DNA of 64,000 nucleotides from Alistipes sp. GTDB taxonomy: Bacteria > Bacteroidota > Bacteroidia > Bacteroidales > Rikenellaceae. Position numbers and translations under genes: made by a program. The DNA lies in contig JAGAOZ010000024.1 of NCBI GenBank assembly GCA_017623505.1, positions 1-64,000 of the forward strand. Reading direction: 5' to 3'. Positions 6,793-15,776 of the stretch are shown here, piece by piece. Position 1 is the first letter of the stretch. Every line of letters starts with the position of its first letter. A model generated the notes under the pieces. The model was not told the DNA's origin and searched no databases. It saw nothing but the letters and a program-made list of their open reading frames with translations.

Positions 6793-8709
6793 ATGCCACG
6801 CCACGAAGAACATATCGAGCAAGACATTCACGTAATCCTCAAAAAATATTGGGGATACGATGGTTTCCGCCCGGGGCAGGAGGATATCATCCGCTCGGTT
6901 CTTGCAGGACGTGACACGTTGGCGCTGATGCCCACAGGAGGAGGTAAATCTCTTACGTACCAGATTCCCACATTGGCCATGCCCGGATTGTGTATCGTCG
7001 TCACTCCGCTCATAGCTTTGATGAAGGACCAATGTGACAAGTTGCGCAGGCTCGGCATATCTGCCGTAGCGGTCCACTCAGGCCTATCATATTCGCAGAT
7101 TGACATCGCATTGGATAATTGCGTCTATGGCGACGTTAAATTCTTGTTTGTTGCTCCTGAACGCCTTATAACCGAGGTCTTTCGTTTTCGTGTGCAACGT
7201 ATGAAGGTTGCACTCATTACAGTCGATGAGGCACACTGTATCTCTCAGTGGGGCTACGATTTCCGTCCCTCTTACCTGCGCATAGCCGAGCTTCGCAAGT
7301 ATCTCCCCGATGTTCCTGTGTTGGCTCTGACGGCCTCTGCTACGGCTAAGGTCGTGGATGATATAATGGATAAGTTAGCCTTTTCATCACCCAACATTTT
7401 CCGCCAGAGCTTTGCCAGAGACAACCTATCTTTCGCCGTCAGACACGTCGAGGATAAGGTGGAGCAATTACTGCGTATCATAAGCAACGTCGATGGCTCA
7501 GGCATCATCTACCTTCGCTCACGTGAGGGGTGTGAGAAACTTGCCGAGACACTCAGCCAGCAAGGCGTATCGGTATCTTACTACCATGCCGGACTACCAC
7601 ACGCCGAACGTGCAATACGACAGGATGAGTGGATAAGTGATAAAATCCGCATTATGGTTGCCACCAACGCTTTTGGTATGGGTATTGACAAAGCCGATGT
7701 ACGTTTTGTTGTCCACTACACCGAGAGCGACTCCTTGGAGAGTTACTATCAGGAAGCAGGACGTGCCGGACGTGATGGCAAACGCAGCTATGCCGTTCTA
7801 CTATCCTCGCCCGACGATAGACGCAGAGTATGCCAGCAAATAGATGCTGAGTTTCCACCTGTCGAGGAGGTAAAGAGCATCTATGACAAAATATGCAACT
7901 ACCTCCAAGTTGCCGTTGGAGATGGCTATGCCTCATCATTCGTATTCAATATCCACGAATTTTGTTCTCGCGAACATATCTTCATCGGCAGAGTCAAGGC
8001 TGCAATCAAGCTTCTGCAACAAAACGGCTACCTCACCCTGACCGACGAGGCGGATAACCCTGCCCGCATTATGTTTTGCGTCAGTCGTGACGACCTCTAC
8101 AAGATACGTATCACGCGCAAAGACGTAGATGATGTTATACACGTCATTCTTCGACTCTATAATGGTGTTTTTACTGAGTTTCGTCCTATCGAAGAGGGGC
8201 TTATTGCCACTACAAGCGGATACGATATTCAGCGCGTTAAGGAGATACTGAAGATTATGTGGCAGACACATATCATCCGCTACATCCCCGCCAACCACGC
8301 ACCTCTTATCTTCTTTGACGAGGAACGTTTGGATATTAAAAATCTCTATATCTCGCCCGATAGTTATCTACGACGCAAGGAGTCTATTTATGAGCGTTTC
8401 GAGGCTATGCAGGCATATACCGACAATCAAAGCGAGTGCCGTAGTATGATGCTCCAGCACTACTTTGGCGATATGACAACTAAGCCCTGTGGCCGATGTG
8501 ACGTATGCCTTGCAAAACGACGCCACCACTCCTCTGATAGCTTAGAGCAGGAGGTTATTGCGCTGCTTGGTGAGCAGGCTCTGACACCTCGTCAGATATG
8601 CTCTCAGATTAAAGCCGAGCCACAAGCCATCGCCCGCACAATCGACAAACTTAAGGAGGAGAAGAAGATTTCTGTCACTTCGCGCGGAAAACTATCAATT
8701 ATTGAGTAA
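6793..8709 (+). CDS. recQ: RecQ-family ATP-dependent DNA helicase (first paralogue)
   Basis: A 638-residue superfamily 2 helicase that unwinds DNA 3'-5' in recombination and repair. It has Walker A MPTGGGKS (Lys52), the DEAH box VDEAHCISQWG (Asp145-His148) and the QEAGRAGRDG motif VI. Its Zn-binding Cys set includes CRSMM...CGRCDVC (about residues 557-575). A C-terminal winged-helix-like region (LTPRQICSQIKAEPQAIARTI) follows, and I see no HRDC domain. A second, longer RecQ lies at 17950-20145 in this window. The exonuclease gene that follows starts 26 nt after the stop but appears to have its own promoter. Confidence 0.93.
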   Translation: MPRHEEHIEQDIHVILKKYWGYDGFRPGQEDIIRSVLAGRDTLALMPTGGGKSLTYQIPTLAMPGLCIVVTPLIALMKDQCDKLRRLGISAVAVHSGLSYSQIDIALDNCVYGDVKFLFVAPERLITEVFRFRVQRMKVALITVDEAHCISQWGYDFRPSYLRIAELRKYLPDVPVLALTASATAKVVDDIMDKLAFSSPNIFRQSFARDNLSFAVRHVEDKVEQLLRIISNVDGSGIIYLRSREGCEKLAETLSQQGVSVSYYHAGLPHAERAIRQDEWISDKIRIMVATNAFGMGIDKADVRFVVHYTESDSLESYYQEAGRAGRDGKRSYAVLLSSPDDRRRVCQQIDAEFPPVEEVKSIYDKICNYLQVAVGDGYASSFVFNIHEFCSREHIFIGRVKAAIKLLQQNGYLTLTDEADNPARIMFCVSRDDLYKIRITRKDVDDVIHVILRLYNGVFTEFRPIEEGLIATTSGYDIQRVKEILKIMWQTHIIRYIPANHAPLIFFDEERLDIKNLYISPDSYLRRKESIYERFEAMQAYTDNQSECRSMMLQHYFGDMTTKPCGRCDVCLAKRRHHSSDSLEQEVIALLGEQALTPRQICSQIKAEPQAIARTIDKLKEEKKISVTSRGKLSIIE

Positions 8710-8714
8710 CTTTG
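8707..8714 (+). promoter_or_regulatory. -7 element inside the recQ stop, for the exonuclease gene
   Basis: TAACTTTG overlaps the recQ TAA (8707-8709) and lies 21 nt before the ATG at 8736. It would place transcription initiation downstream of the possible TTG start at 8712, arguing against that start. Confidence 0.45.
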
Positions 8715-8735
8715 CACGGTAAACTTTTGAACGAA

Positions 8736-9338
8736 ATGATTTTTCAACCCACTATAACTAACGAACAGACCGCATCACTCTCGCCGGCACAGTTTGATGG
8801 CAAGATTATCGTCGTCGAGTCGGAGCATCAGATTGAGCAGATGATTAAACATCTCTCTGCGCAACGCATCATCGGCTTTGACACCGAGACTCGCCCATCG
8901 TTTAAGAGCGGCGTCAGCAACAAGGTAGCACTTCTGCAACTATCGTCACATTCACGTTGCTATTTGATACGTCTGTGCCGTATGAAGTTTCACAATCAGA
9001 TACTTAAGATTCTATCCAATCCTGACATTCTAAAGATTGGTGCAGATGTTAAAGGCGATATTCACTCTTTGCATGCGTTGCGTAATTTCAAGGAGCAGGG
9101 TTTTATCGACCTGCAACACATTATCTCCGAGTGGGGTATCGAGGAGAAGAGCCTGCGTAAAATGTCGGCCATTGTCCTCGGCCAGCGAGTATCTAAAGCT
9201 CAACGTCTGAGTAATTGGGAGGCCTCACAACTCACACCTCAGCAACAGCTCTACGCAGCCACCGATGCCTGGATATGTATTAAGATTTACGAAAAACTTC
9301 TCGCTACACCAAAACAGGATTCACATCAAGCTAAATAA
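8736..9338 (+). CDS. 3'-5' exonuclease domain protein (DEDDy, RNase D/WRN-exo type)
   Basis: A 200-residue single-domain nuclease. Exo I is GFDTET (Asp49, Glu51), Exo II is KIGADVKGDIHSL (Asp108), and Exo III is YAATDAWICIKIY near the C-terminus with the DEDDy Tyr. There is no HRDC or polymerase domain, so it is a stand-alone exonuclease acting on DNA or RNA 3' ends. The ATG at 8736 is preferred to the in-frame TTG at 8712 because a promoter element overlaps the latter. It sits between recQ and an rRNA methyltransferase gene (7-nt gap), so its substrate is ambiguous: WRN-like coupling with RecQ is possible, RNA processing equally so. Confidence 0.85.
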   Translation: MIFQPTITNEQTASLSPAQFDGKIIVVESEHQIEQMIKHLSAQRIIGFDTETRPSFKSGVSNKVALLQLSSHSRCYLIRLCRMKFHNQILKILSNPDILKIGADVKGDIHSLHALRNFKEQGFIDLQHIISEWGIEEKSLRKMSAIVLGQRVSKAQRLSNWEASQLTPQQQLYAATDAWICIKIYEKLLATPKQDSHQAK

Positions 9339-9345
9339 CAACACT

Positions 9346-10548
9346 ATGATAACCACTCAAATATATCTTCGTCGTGGCAAGGAGGAGTCACTACTTAGGC
9401 GTCATCCTTGGATTTTTTCGGGAGCTATCGAGCACATCAAATCCGATAAAAAGGAGCTCACCGAGGGCGAAATAGTCGATGTCTTTACCAAGGCGGGCGA
9501 CTTCATTGCTCGCGGCCACTATCAGATTGGTTCTATCGCCGTACGAGTTCTCACATTTGAGCAGGAGGAGCAGATTGACCAACAGTGGTGGAATAAGCGT
9601 ATAGCCATTGCCTACGACGTGCGTAAAACGCTTGGACTTACCGACAATCCTGCCACCACGTGCTACCGTCTTATCCATGGCGAAGGAGATTCTCTACCGG
9701 GTTTGGTTATCGACATCTATGGCCCTACGGCCGTTGTTCAGTGTCACTCTGTGGGTATGTATCACTCGCGTATGGCTATTGCCGAAGCTCTGCGTGAGAT
9801 ATACGGCGAGCAATTGACCGCAATCTACGATAAGAGTTCACAGACCGTACCTTTTAAGGCGGGACTAAATGCCGTTGATGGTTATATCTGGGGCGGCAAT
9901 AAGGAGAAGAACAACGTAGTCCTTGAGAATGGCAACCGCTTCATTGTCAATTGGGAAGAGGGTCAAAAGACCGGTTTCTTCCTCGACCAACGCCAGAATC
10001 GCGAATTGGTCAAACTCTACTCTGCGGGACGTACCGTTCTCAACACTTTCTGCTACACAGGAGGTTTTTCTGTCTACGCCGCAGCAGGAGGCGCAAAGGA
10101 GGTATGTTCAATCGACGCCTCGGAGCGTGCCGTAAAGCTCGCCGACGAGAATATGCGACTCAACTTCGGAGCGGAATATCCTCACGAAGCGATAGCCACC
10201 GATGCTGTGGAATATCTTAAGGAGATAGATGACAAATACGACCTTATAATCCTCGACCCACCCGCTTTTGCCAAGCATCACAAGGTTTTAGGCAACGCTT
10301 TGCAGGGTTATAAACGCATCAATGCACGTGCTATGTCGCAAATCAAGAGCGGAGGTATTCTCTTTACTTTCTCTTGTTCACAAGCCGTCAGCAAGGAGCT
10401 TTTCCGCACAACGGTATTCTCTGCTGCTGCTATCGCTGGTCGCAAAGTGCGCATCCTGCATCAGCTCACGCAACCTGCCGACCACCCTATCAACATCTAC
10501 CACCCCGAAGGCGAATACCTCAAGGGCCTGGTACTCTATGTAGAGTAA
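9346..10548 (+). CDS. RlmI-like class I SAM-dependent 23S rRNA methyltransferase
   Basis: A 400-residue cytosolic enzyme that methylates a cytosine C5 in 23S rRNA in its family (RlmI/YwbD). It has an N-terminal PUA domain (about 1-75, with the RHPWIFSGAI motif) and a central region ending in KTGFFLDQRQNR. The Rossmann SAM domain follows, with NTFCYTGGFSVYAAAGGA as motif I, DPPAFAKHH as motif IV, and FSCS near the catalytic Cys region. The ATG at 9346 is chosen because the protein then begins right at the PUA domain. It overlaps nothing and is 7 nt from the exonuclease stop, so probably co-transcribed with it. Confidence 0.88.
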   Translation: MITTQIYLRRGKEESLLRRHPWIFSGAIEHIKSDKKELTEGEIVDVFTKAGDFIARGHYQIGSIAVRVLTFEQEEQIDQQWWNKRIAIAYDVRKTLGLTDNPATTCYRLIHGEGDSLPGLVIDIYGPTAVVQCHSVGMYHSRMAIAEALREIYGEQLTAIYDKSSQTVPFKAGLNAVDGYIWGGNKEKNNVVLENGNRFIVNWEEGQKTGFFLDQRQNRELVKLYSAGRTVLNTFCYTGGFSVYAAAGGAKEVCSIDASERAVKLADENMRLNFGAEYPHEAIATDAVEYLKEIDDKYDLIILDPPAFAKHHKVLGNALQGYKRINARAMSQIKSGGILFTFSCSQAVSKELFRTTVFSAAAIAGRKVRILHQLTQPADHPINIYHPEGEYLKGLVLYVE

Positions 10549-10576
10549 AGCAGACGCATCTAACATACAACATAAC

Positions 10577-10609
10577 AATAGGTTGCCTCCCCAAAAGAAG
10601 CAACCTATT
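10577..10609 (+). terminator. Hairpin after the methyltransferase gene
   Basis: AATAGGTTGC (10577-10586) pairs with GCAACCTATT (10600-10609). The downstream T content is modest (ATTATTGT), so termination strength is uncertain. Confidence 0.5.
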
Positions 10610-10650
10610 ATTATTGTCAGATATATCATCAAGAAGGAAGATAATGACAC

Positions 10651-10683
10651 AAAAAGCAAGGATTCCCCGAAGGAAATCCTTGC
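10651..10683 (-). terminator. Terminator of nifJ
   Basis: On the minus strand GCAAGGATT and AATCCTTGC (10656-10664 and 10675-10683) form a stem followed by TTTTTG. It lies about 40 bp after the nifJ stop. Confidence 0.78.
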
Positions 10684-10721
10684 CACACAAGATATAATCT
10701 CTTATATTCTATCAAAGCTGA

Positions 10722-13700
10722 TTAGTACTCCAACTTTGCCATACGCTGGTATGAGTTGTAACGCCACTTAGCGTTCTCCTCAGCCGCAGCGAAGAGCTCC
10801 TCAGCCTCTCCTGGGAATGCCTTCAAGAGTGAAGTATAACGTACCTCCTTCATCAAGAAGTCGCGGAACTTCGACCAATCTGGCTCCTTAGAGTCCATAA
10901 CAAATGGGTTCTTGCCCTGCTCCTCCAACATTGGGTTGTAGTGCCACAAGTGCCAGTAACCACAAGCCACAGCCTCCTTACCGACAGTCTGTGTACGTGA
11001 CATACCGCCCTTAATACCGTGGTTAATACAAGGAGCATAAGCGATAACGAGTGATGGACCTGGATATGCCTCTGCCTCCTTCAATACATTGAAGAGCTGA
11101 GTCTGCGAAGCACCGATAGATACCTGTGCAACATATACATAACCATAAGTCATCGCGATAGCACCCAAATCCTTCTTACGGATACGCTTACCGCTTGATG
11201 CGAACTTAGCAACAGCACCTACTGGAGTAGCCTTTGAAGACTGACCACCGGTGTTAGAGTAAACCTCAGTATCGACAACCAAGATATTCACATCCTCGCC
11301 TGATGCCAATACGTGGTCTACACCACCGAAGCCAATATCATAGCCCCAGCCGTCACCACCGATAATCCACTGTGACTTCTTCACCAACCAATCCTTCATC
11401 TCAAGAATCTTCTTGCAGGTGTCGCAGCCGCAAGCCTCCATAAGTGGCAACAAGCGAGCTGTAACCTCAGCCGATGCAGCCGACGAGCTACGCTTCTCAA
11501 TCCACTCCTTCATTGTAGCCTTCAACTCCTCAGAGCAAGCTGGGCACTCAGCGATAGCGTGCTCCATATACTTCTGGATGCGGTCACGCAACTTCTCAAC
11601 GCCTACATGCATACCCAAACCGAACTCAGCATTATCCTCGAAGAGTGAGTTAGCCCAAGCAGGACCCTGACCCTTAGAGTTTGTGCAATATGGAGTAGAT
11701 GGAGCCGAGCCAGAGTAGATTGATGTACAACCTGTTGCATTAGCTACCATCATCTTATCGCCGAAGAGCTGTGTGATAGTCTTAATATAAGGTGTCTCAC
11801 CGCAACCTGCACAAGCACCCGAGAACTCAAAGAGTGGCTGCTCAAACTGCAAGTTCTTCACGCTCTTAGTCTTATCCAAAACATCTGTCTTGTACGATAC
11901 GTTCTTGAGCAAGTTATTCCAATTCTCAGCCTGTGGCATCTGCGAATCGAGTGGCTTCAAAACCAAAGCCTTAGTCTTAGCAGGACATACATCCACACAG
12001 TTACCGCAACCTGTACAGTCGAGTGGCGATACCTGGATACGGAACTTGTAAGCCTTAGTCTCACCCAAGCCCTGCTTCCAAGCCAATGAAGCATCAGCCT
12101 CCTCCTCTGTTGCGAGGAATGGACGGATAGCAGCGTGAGGACAAACGTAAGCACACTGGTTACACTGGATACAGTTATCAACCAACCACTCAGGAACATT
12201 CACAGCGATACCGCGCTTCTCGTATGCAGCAGTACCATTATCCCAAGTACCATCCTCACGACCATTGAATGCCGATACTGGAAGGTCATCACCCTTAAGT
12301 GCGTTGATAGGGTCACATACCTCGCGTACGAAAGCTGGACGTGTCATATCGACAGCCTTCTCAGCCTGCTTAACCTCCAACGAAGCCCACTCAGCAGGAA
12401 TCTCCACCTTCTCAACAGCCGAGCCACCTGCATCGACAGCAGCATAGTTCATATTGACAATATCCTCACCCTTCTTACCGTAAGACTTCAAGATAGCCTT
12501 CTTCATCTCCTCGACAGCCTTCTCGAATGGGATAACCTCTGCAATCTTGAAGAATGCAGACTGCATGATTGTATTGGTACGTGAGCCCAAGCCCAACTCA
12601 GCAGCAATCTTTGTCGCGTTGATGATATAGAAGTTGATGTTATTCTGTGCCATATATGCCTTCATACTCTCTGGCAAAGTGCGGCAAGTAGTCTCTGCGT
12701 CGTGAACAGAGTTCAACAAGAATGAGCCACCCTTCTTCAAGCCCTTCAATACATCGTACTTATCTACGTATGATGGAACGTGGCAAGCCACAAAGTCTGG
12801 TGTAGTCACCAAGTATGGCGAGCGGATAGGGGTATCACCAAAACGCAAGTGTGATGATGTATAACCGCCCGACTTCTTCGAGTCGTAAGAGAAGTATGCC
12901 TGGCAATACTTATCTGTCGAGCCACCGATAATCTTAATAGAGTTCTTGTTAGCACCTACTGTACCGTCAGCACCCAAACCAAAGAAGAGAGCCTCGAAAG
13001 TACCGGCTGACGCCATAGATACCTCCTCGCCAACTGCGAGTGAGAGGTTTGTTACGTCGTCGTTAATACCCACTGTAAAGTGATTCTTAGGCTCTGCTGC
13101 AAAGAGGTTCTCCACAACTGCCAAAATCTGAGCAGGAGTAGTATCCTTTGACGAAAGACCATAGCGACCACCGATGATAAGTGGCTGGTTCTCCTTACCG
13201 TAGAACATATCCTTCACGTCGAGGTACAAAGGCTCGCCGTTAGCTCCTGGCTCCTTAGTGCGGTCCAAAACGCAAACACGCTTAACTGTTGCAGGTACCG
13301 CCTCCATAAAGTACTTCTCTGAGAATGGACGATAGAGGTGAACAGTGATAAGACCCACCTTCTTGCCCTGAGTAGCCAAGTAGTCGATACACTCTTTGAT
13401 AGTCTCGTTTACTGAGCCCATAGCCACGATAACGTGCTCTGCATCCTCAGCACCATAGTAAGTATATGGCTTATATGTACGACCTGTAATCTCAGAAATC
13501 TTCGCCATCGCATCAGCCACCATATCAGGCACTGCATCGTAGAACTTGTTCGATGCCTCGCGAGTCTGGAAGTAAATATCAGGATTCTGCGCAGTACCGC
13601 GTGTTACAGGATGCTCTGGGTTAAGAGCTCCGGCACGGAATGCCTTCAAAGCGTCACGGTCCAACATAGCAGTAAGCGATGCGTCGTCGATAACCTCTAC

Positions 13701-14258
13701 CTTCTGAATCTCGTGTGATGTACGGAAACCATCAAAGAAGTGAAGGAATGGGATACGAGCCTTCAATGCAACAACGTGTGCCACACCTGCCAAGTCCATA
13801 ACCTCCTGAACAGATGAAGTTGCCAACATTGCAAAACCTGTCTGACGAGCAGCCATTACGTCCTGATGGTCGCCAAAGATTGAGAGTGACTGCGCAGCCA
13901 AAGCACGAGCTGACACGTGGAATACACCAGGAAGCAACTCACCGGCAATCTTATACATATTAGGAATCATCAGCAACAGACCCTGTGAAGCAGTAAATGT
14001 TGATGTCAAAGCACCACCCTGCAATGAGCCGTGAACAGCACCCGCTGCACCGGCCTCCGACTGCATCTCAACGACCTTCACGGTCTCGCCGAACATATTC
14101 TTCATACCTTGAGCTGCCCACTCATCAACATACTCCGCCATAGTAGACGATGGAGTGATAGGATAGATCGCAGCTACCTCCGAAAACTTGTAAGCGATAT
14201 GTGCCGCAGCATAGTTACCGTCACAAGTAATAAATTTCTTTTCTGACATAGTACTCAA
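10722..14258 (-). CDS. nifJ: Pyruvate:ferredoxin (flavodoxin) oxidoreductase
   Basis: A 1178-residue single-chain PFOR that converts pyruvate and CoA to acetyl-CoA and CO2 with reduction of ferredoxin in anaerobes. The order is the N-terminal TPP-type domains (YPITPSSTMAE near the start), a linker, two ferredoxin-type 4Fe-4S sites (CIQCNQCAYVCP about 690 and CTGCGNCVDVCP about 746), a proximal cluster motif CAGCGETPY (about 811), and the TPP/Mg region GDGWGYDIGFGG with YSNTGGQ (about 1003). All expected cluster Cys are present and the length is normal. Codon use is strongly biased to a narrow set, consistent with high expression. It is monocistronic with its own terminator and an upstream TACCTTTG. 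Confidence 0.97.
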   Translation of the reverse strand: MSTMSEKKFITCDGNYAAAHIAYKFSEVAAIYPITPSSTMAEYVDEWAAQGMKNMFGETVKVVEMQSEAGAAGAVHGSLQGGALTSTFTASQGLLLMIPNMYKIAGELLPGVFHVSARALAAQSLSIFGDHQDVMAARQTGFAMLATSSVQEVMDLAGVAHVVALKARIPFLHFFDGFRTSHEIQKVEVIDDASLTAMLDRDALKAFRAGALNPEHPVTRGTAQNPDIYFQTREASNKFYDAVPDMVADAMAKISEITGRTYKPYTYYGAEDAEHVIVAMGSVNETIKECIDYLATQGKKVGLITVHLYRPFSEKYFMEAVPATVKRVCVLDRTKEPGANGEPLYLDVKDMFYGKENQPLIIGGRYGLSSKDTTPAQILAVVENLFAAEPKNHFTVGINDDVTNLSLAVGEEVSMASAGTFEALFFGLGADGTVGANKNSIKIIGGSTDKYCQAYFSYDSKKSGGYTSSHLRFGDTPIRSPYLVTTPDFVACHVPSYVDKYDVLKGLKKGGSFLLNSVHDAETTCRTLPESMKAYMAQNNINFYIINATKIAAELGLGSRTNTIMQSAFFKIAEVIPFEKAVEEMKKAILKSYGKKGEDIVNMNYAAVDAGGSAVEKVEIPAEWASLEVKQAEKAVDMTRPAFVREVCDPINALKGDDLPVSAFNGREDGTWDNGTAAYEKRGIAVNVPEWLVDNCIQCNQCAYVCPHAAIRPFLATEEEADASLAWKQGLGETKAYKFRIQVSPLDCTGCGNCVDVCPAKTKALVLKPLDSQMPQAENWNNLLKNVSYKTDVLDKTKSVKNLQFEQPLFEFSGACAGCGETPYIKTITQLFGDKMMVANATGCTSIYSGSAPSTPYCTNSKGQGPAWANSLFEDNAEFGLGMHVGVEKLRDRIQKYMEHAIAECPACSEELKATMKEWIEKRSSSAASAEVTARLLPLMEACGCDTCKKILEMKDWLVKKSQWIIGGDGWGYDIGFGGVDHVLASGEDVNILVVDTEVYSNTGGQSSKATPVGAVAKFASSGKRIRKKDLGAIAMTYGYVYVAQVSIGASQTQLFNVLKEAEAYPGPSLVIAYAPCINHGIKGGMSRTQTVGKEAVACGYWHLWHYNPMLEEQGKNPFVMDSKEPDWSKFRDFLMKEVRYTSLLKAFPGEAEELFAAAEENAKWRYNSYQRMAKLEY

Positions 14259-14336
14259 CGATTTATTGTATTGTTTGTTTTTGTATTTGAATCACTACAC
14301 TGAAACGATTTGCCGAAAAAACTCCACAAATCGCGA

Positions 14337-14344
14337 CAAAGGTA
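14337..14344 (-). promoter_or_regulatory. -7 element of nifJ
   Basis: TACCTTTG on the minus strand fits TAnnTTTG and implies a leader of roughly 75 nt before the ATG at 14258. Confidence 0.5.
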
Positions 14345-14505
14345 ATAAATTGCAGCAACAATTCATAGCTTTTTTTGTGTTAATAATTTCACACTTTACC
14401 CCTTCGTGCAATATTATTCCACATTTAGCACAATATCAGAGATATTGGCATAGTTTTCACAGCACAATAACCATACAAGAGATTCCGACTTTGAATTATT
14501 TTCAA

Positions 14506-14513
14506 TACTTTTG
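14506..14513 (+). promoter_or_regulatory. -7 element of the M16 peptidase operon
   Basis: TACTTTTG fits TAnnTTTG and lies 24 nt upstream of the ATG at 14538. Confidence 0.55.
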
Positions 14514-14537
14514 CGAAAGTAAATATTTCGATAGTTT

Positions 14538-15776
14538 ATGATAACATATAAATCGACGACTCTTAGCAACGGCCTAACCGTTATTGCCAACCACGACAAG
14601 GCGTCAAAAATGGCGGCGGTCAATATTCTCTACAAGGTGGGTGCCCGCAACGAGAATCCCTCCCGCACGGGCTTGGCGCATCTTTTCGAGCATTTGATGT
14701 TTCGCGGGACAAAGCTTGTGCCCGACTTCGATACACCCGTTCAGATGGCTTGCGGCGAAAACAACGCCTTTACCAATAACGATTACACCGACTTCTACAT
14801 CACCCTTCCGGTTGATAATATCGAGACGGCTTTATGGTTAGAGAGTGACCGCATGCGTGGCTTAGACCTCTCTAAGGAGGCATGCGATATAGAGAAGAGG
14901 GTTGTTATCGAGGAGTTCAAGCAACGCTATTTGAATCAGCCATACGGCGATTTAAATATGCTCATGCGCGATATGGTCTACACCCGGCATCCCTACCGTT
15001 GGGCGACCATCGGACTATCCCCAAAACACATTGAAGAGGCCTCTTTGAAGGAGATTCACGCCTTCTACAACCGCTTCTATCAGCCCTCAAATGCCATCCT
15101 CTCCATTTCGGCGGATATTACTCCGGAGCGTGTTTTTGAGTTGGCAGAAAAGTGGTTTGGTGCTATTCCCAACGTCGAACATTCCACGCCCGTAATTCCT
15201 CAAGAGCCACAACAAACCGAGGCTCGTCGTCTGGAGGTTGAGCGAGATGTTCCTGCTACAAACATAACCATAGCCTTCCATATCGGCGACCGTCTGTCAC
15301 GAGATTTCTATTTGGGTGACATCACCTCGGACCTGCTTGCCGGCGGAGATTCAGCGCGACTATATGAACGACTAATTAAGACAAAGCGTCTTTTCAGCAC
15401 GGTAAATGCCTACATATCAGGCGATGTGGATTGCGGAACATTTACCTTTACAGGCCAACTCCTACCCGACACTACCGAGCAACAAGCCGAGGAGGCCTTT
15501 TGGGAGGAGATTAACGCACTGAAGCACCTCGACATCAGCAATTATGAGTTGGAAAAGGTGAAGAACAAATTTGAGGCAAACACCCTCTTCGGCGAGATAA
15601 ACGTAATGAACAAAGCGATGAATCTGGGCTACTACGCCATGTTGGGCGACCTCTCGCTCATCAACCGCGAGGTAGAGATATATCGTTCGCTCGATGCATC
15701 AGATATTCACGATTTTGCACAACGCATCTTCACACCCGAAAATTCATCAACACTAATTTATAGAGCCAAGCAATGA
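14538..15776 (+). CDS. M16 family zinc metallopeptidase, catalytic subunit
   Basis: A 412-residue protein with the inverted zinc motif HLFEH (His48, Glu51, His52) in GLAHLFEHLMFRGT and a downstream Glu-rich helix (VVIEEFKQR) that supplies the third ligand in the family. Two M16 half-domains follow (about 1-200 and 210-400). No signal peptide is visible, so a cytosolic location is likely. Its stop overlaps the start of a second M16 protein (ATGA at 15773-15776) that lacks the zinc motif. The pair therefore looks like an active/inactive heterodimer of the PqqL/YmxG/mitochondrial-processing-peptidase style, degrading peptides. Confidence 0.9.
   Translation: MITYKSTTLSNGLTVIANHDKASKMAAVNILYKVGARNENPSRTGLAHLFEHLMFRGTKLVPDFDTPVQMACGENNAFTNNDYTDFYITLPVDNIETALWLESDRMRGLDLSKEACDIEKRVVIEEFKQRYLNQPYGDLNMLMRDMVYTRHPYRWATIGLSPKHIEEASLKEIHAFYNRFYQPSNAILSISADITPERVFELAEKWFGAIPNVEHSTPVIPQEPQQTEARRLEVERDVPATNITIAFHIGDRLSRDFYLGDITSDLLAGGDSARLYERLIKTKRLFSTVNAYISGDVDCGTFTFTGQLLPDTTEQQAEEAFWEEINALKHLDISNYELEKVKNKFEANTLFGEINVMNKAMNLGYYAMLGDLSLINREVEIYRSLDASDIHDFAQRIFTPENSSTLIYRAKQ

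Noticed and set aside
8712..8735. TTG start for the exonuclease gene
   Set aside because: A -7 promoter element covers 8707-8714, and the ATG at 8736 gives the natural start of the domain.
12135..12584. 149-codon ORF opposite nifJ
   Set aside because: It is antisense to a highly conserved gene and has no coding signature of its own.
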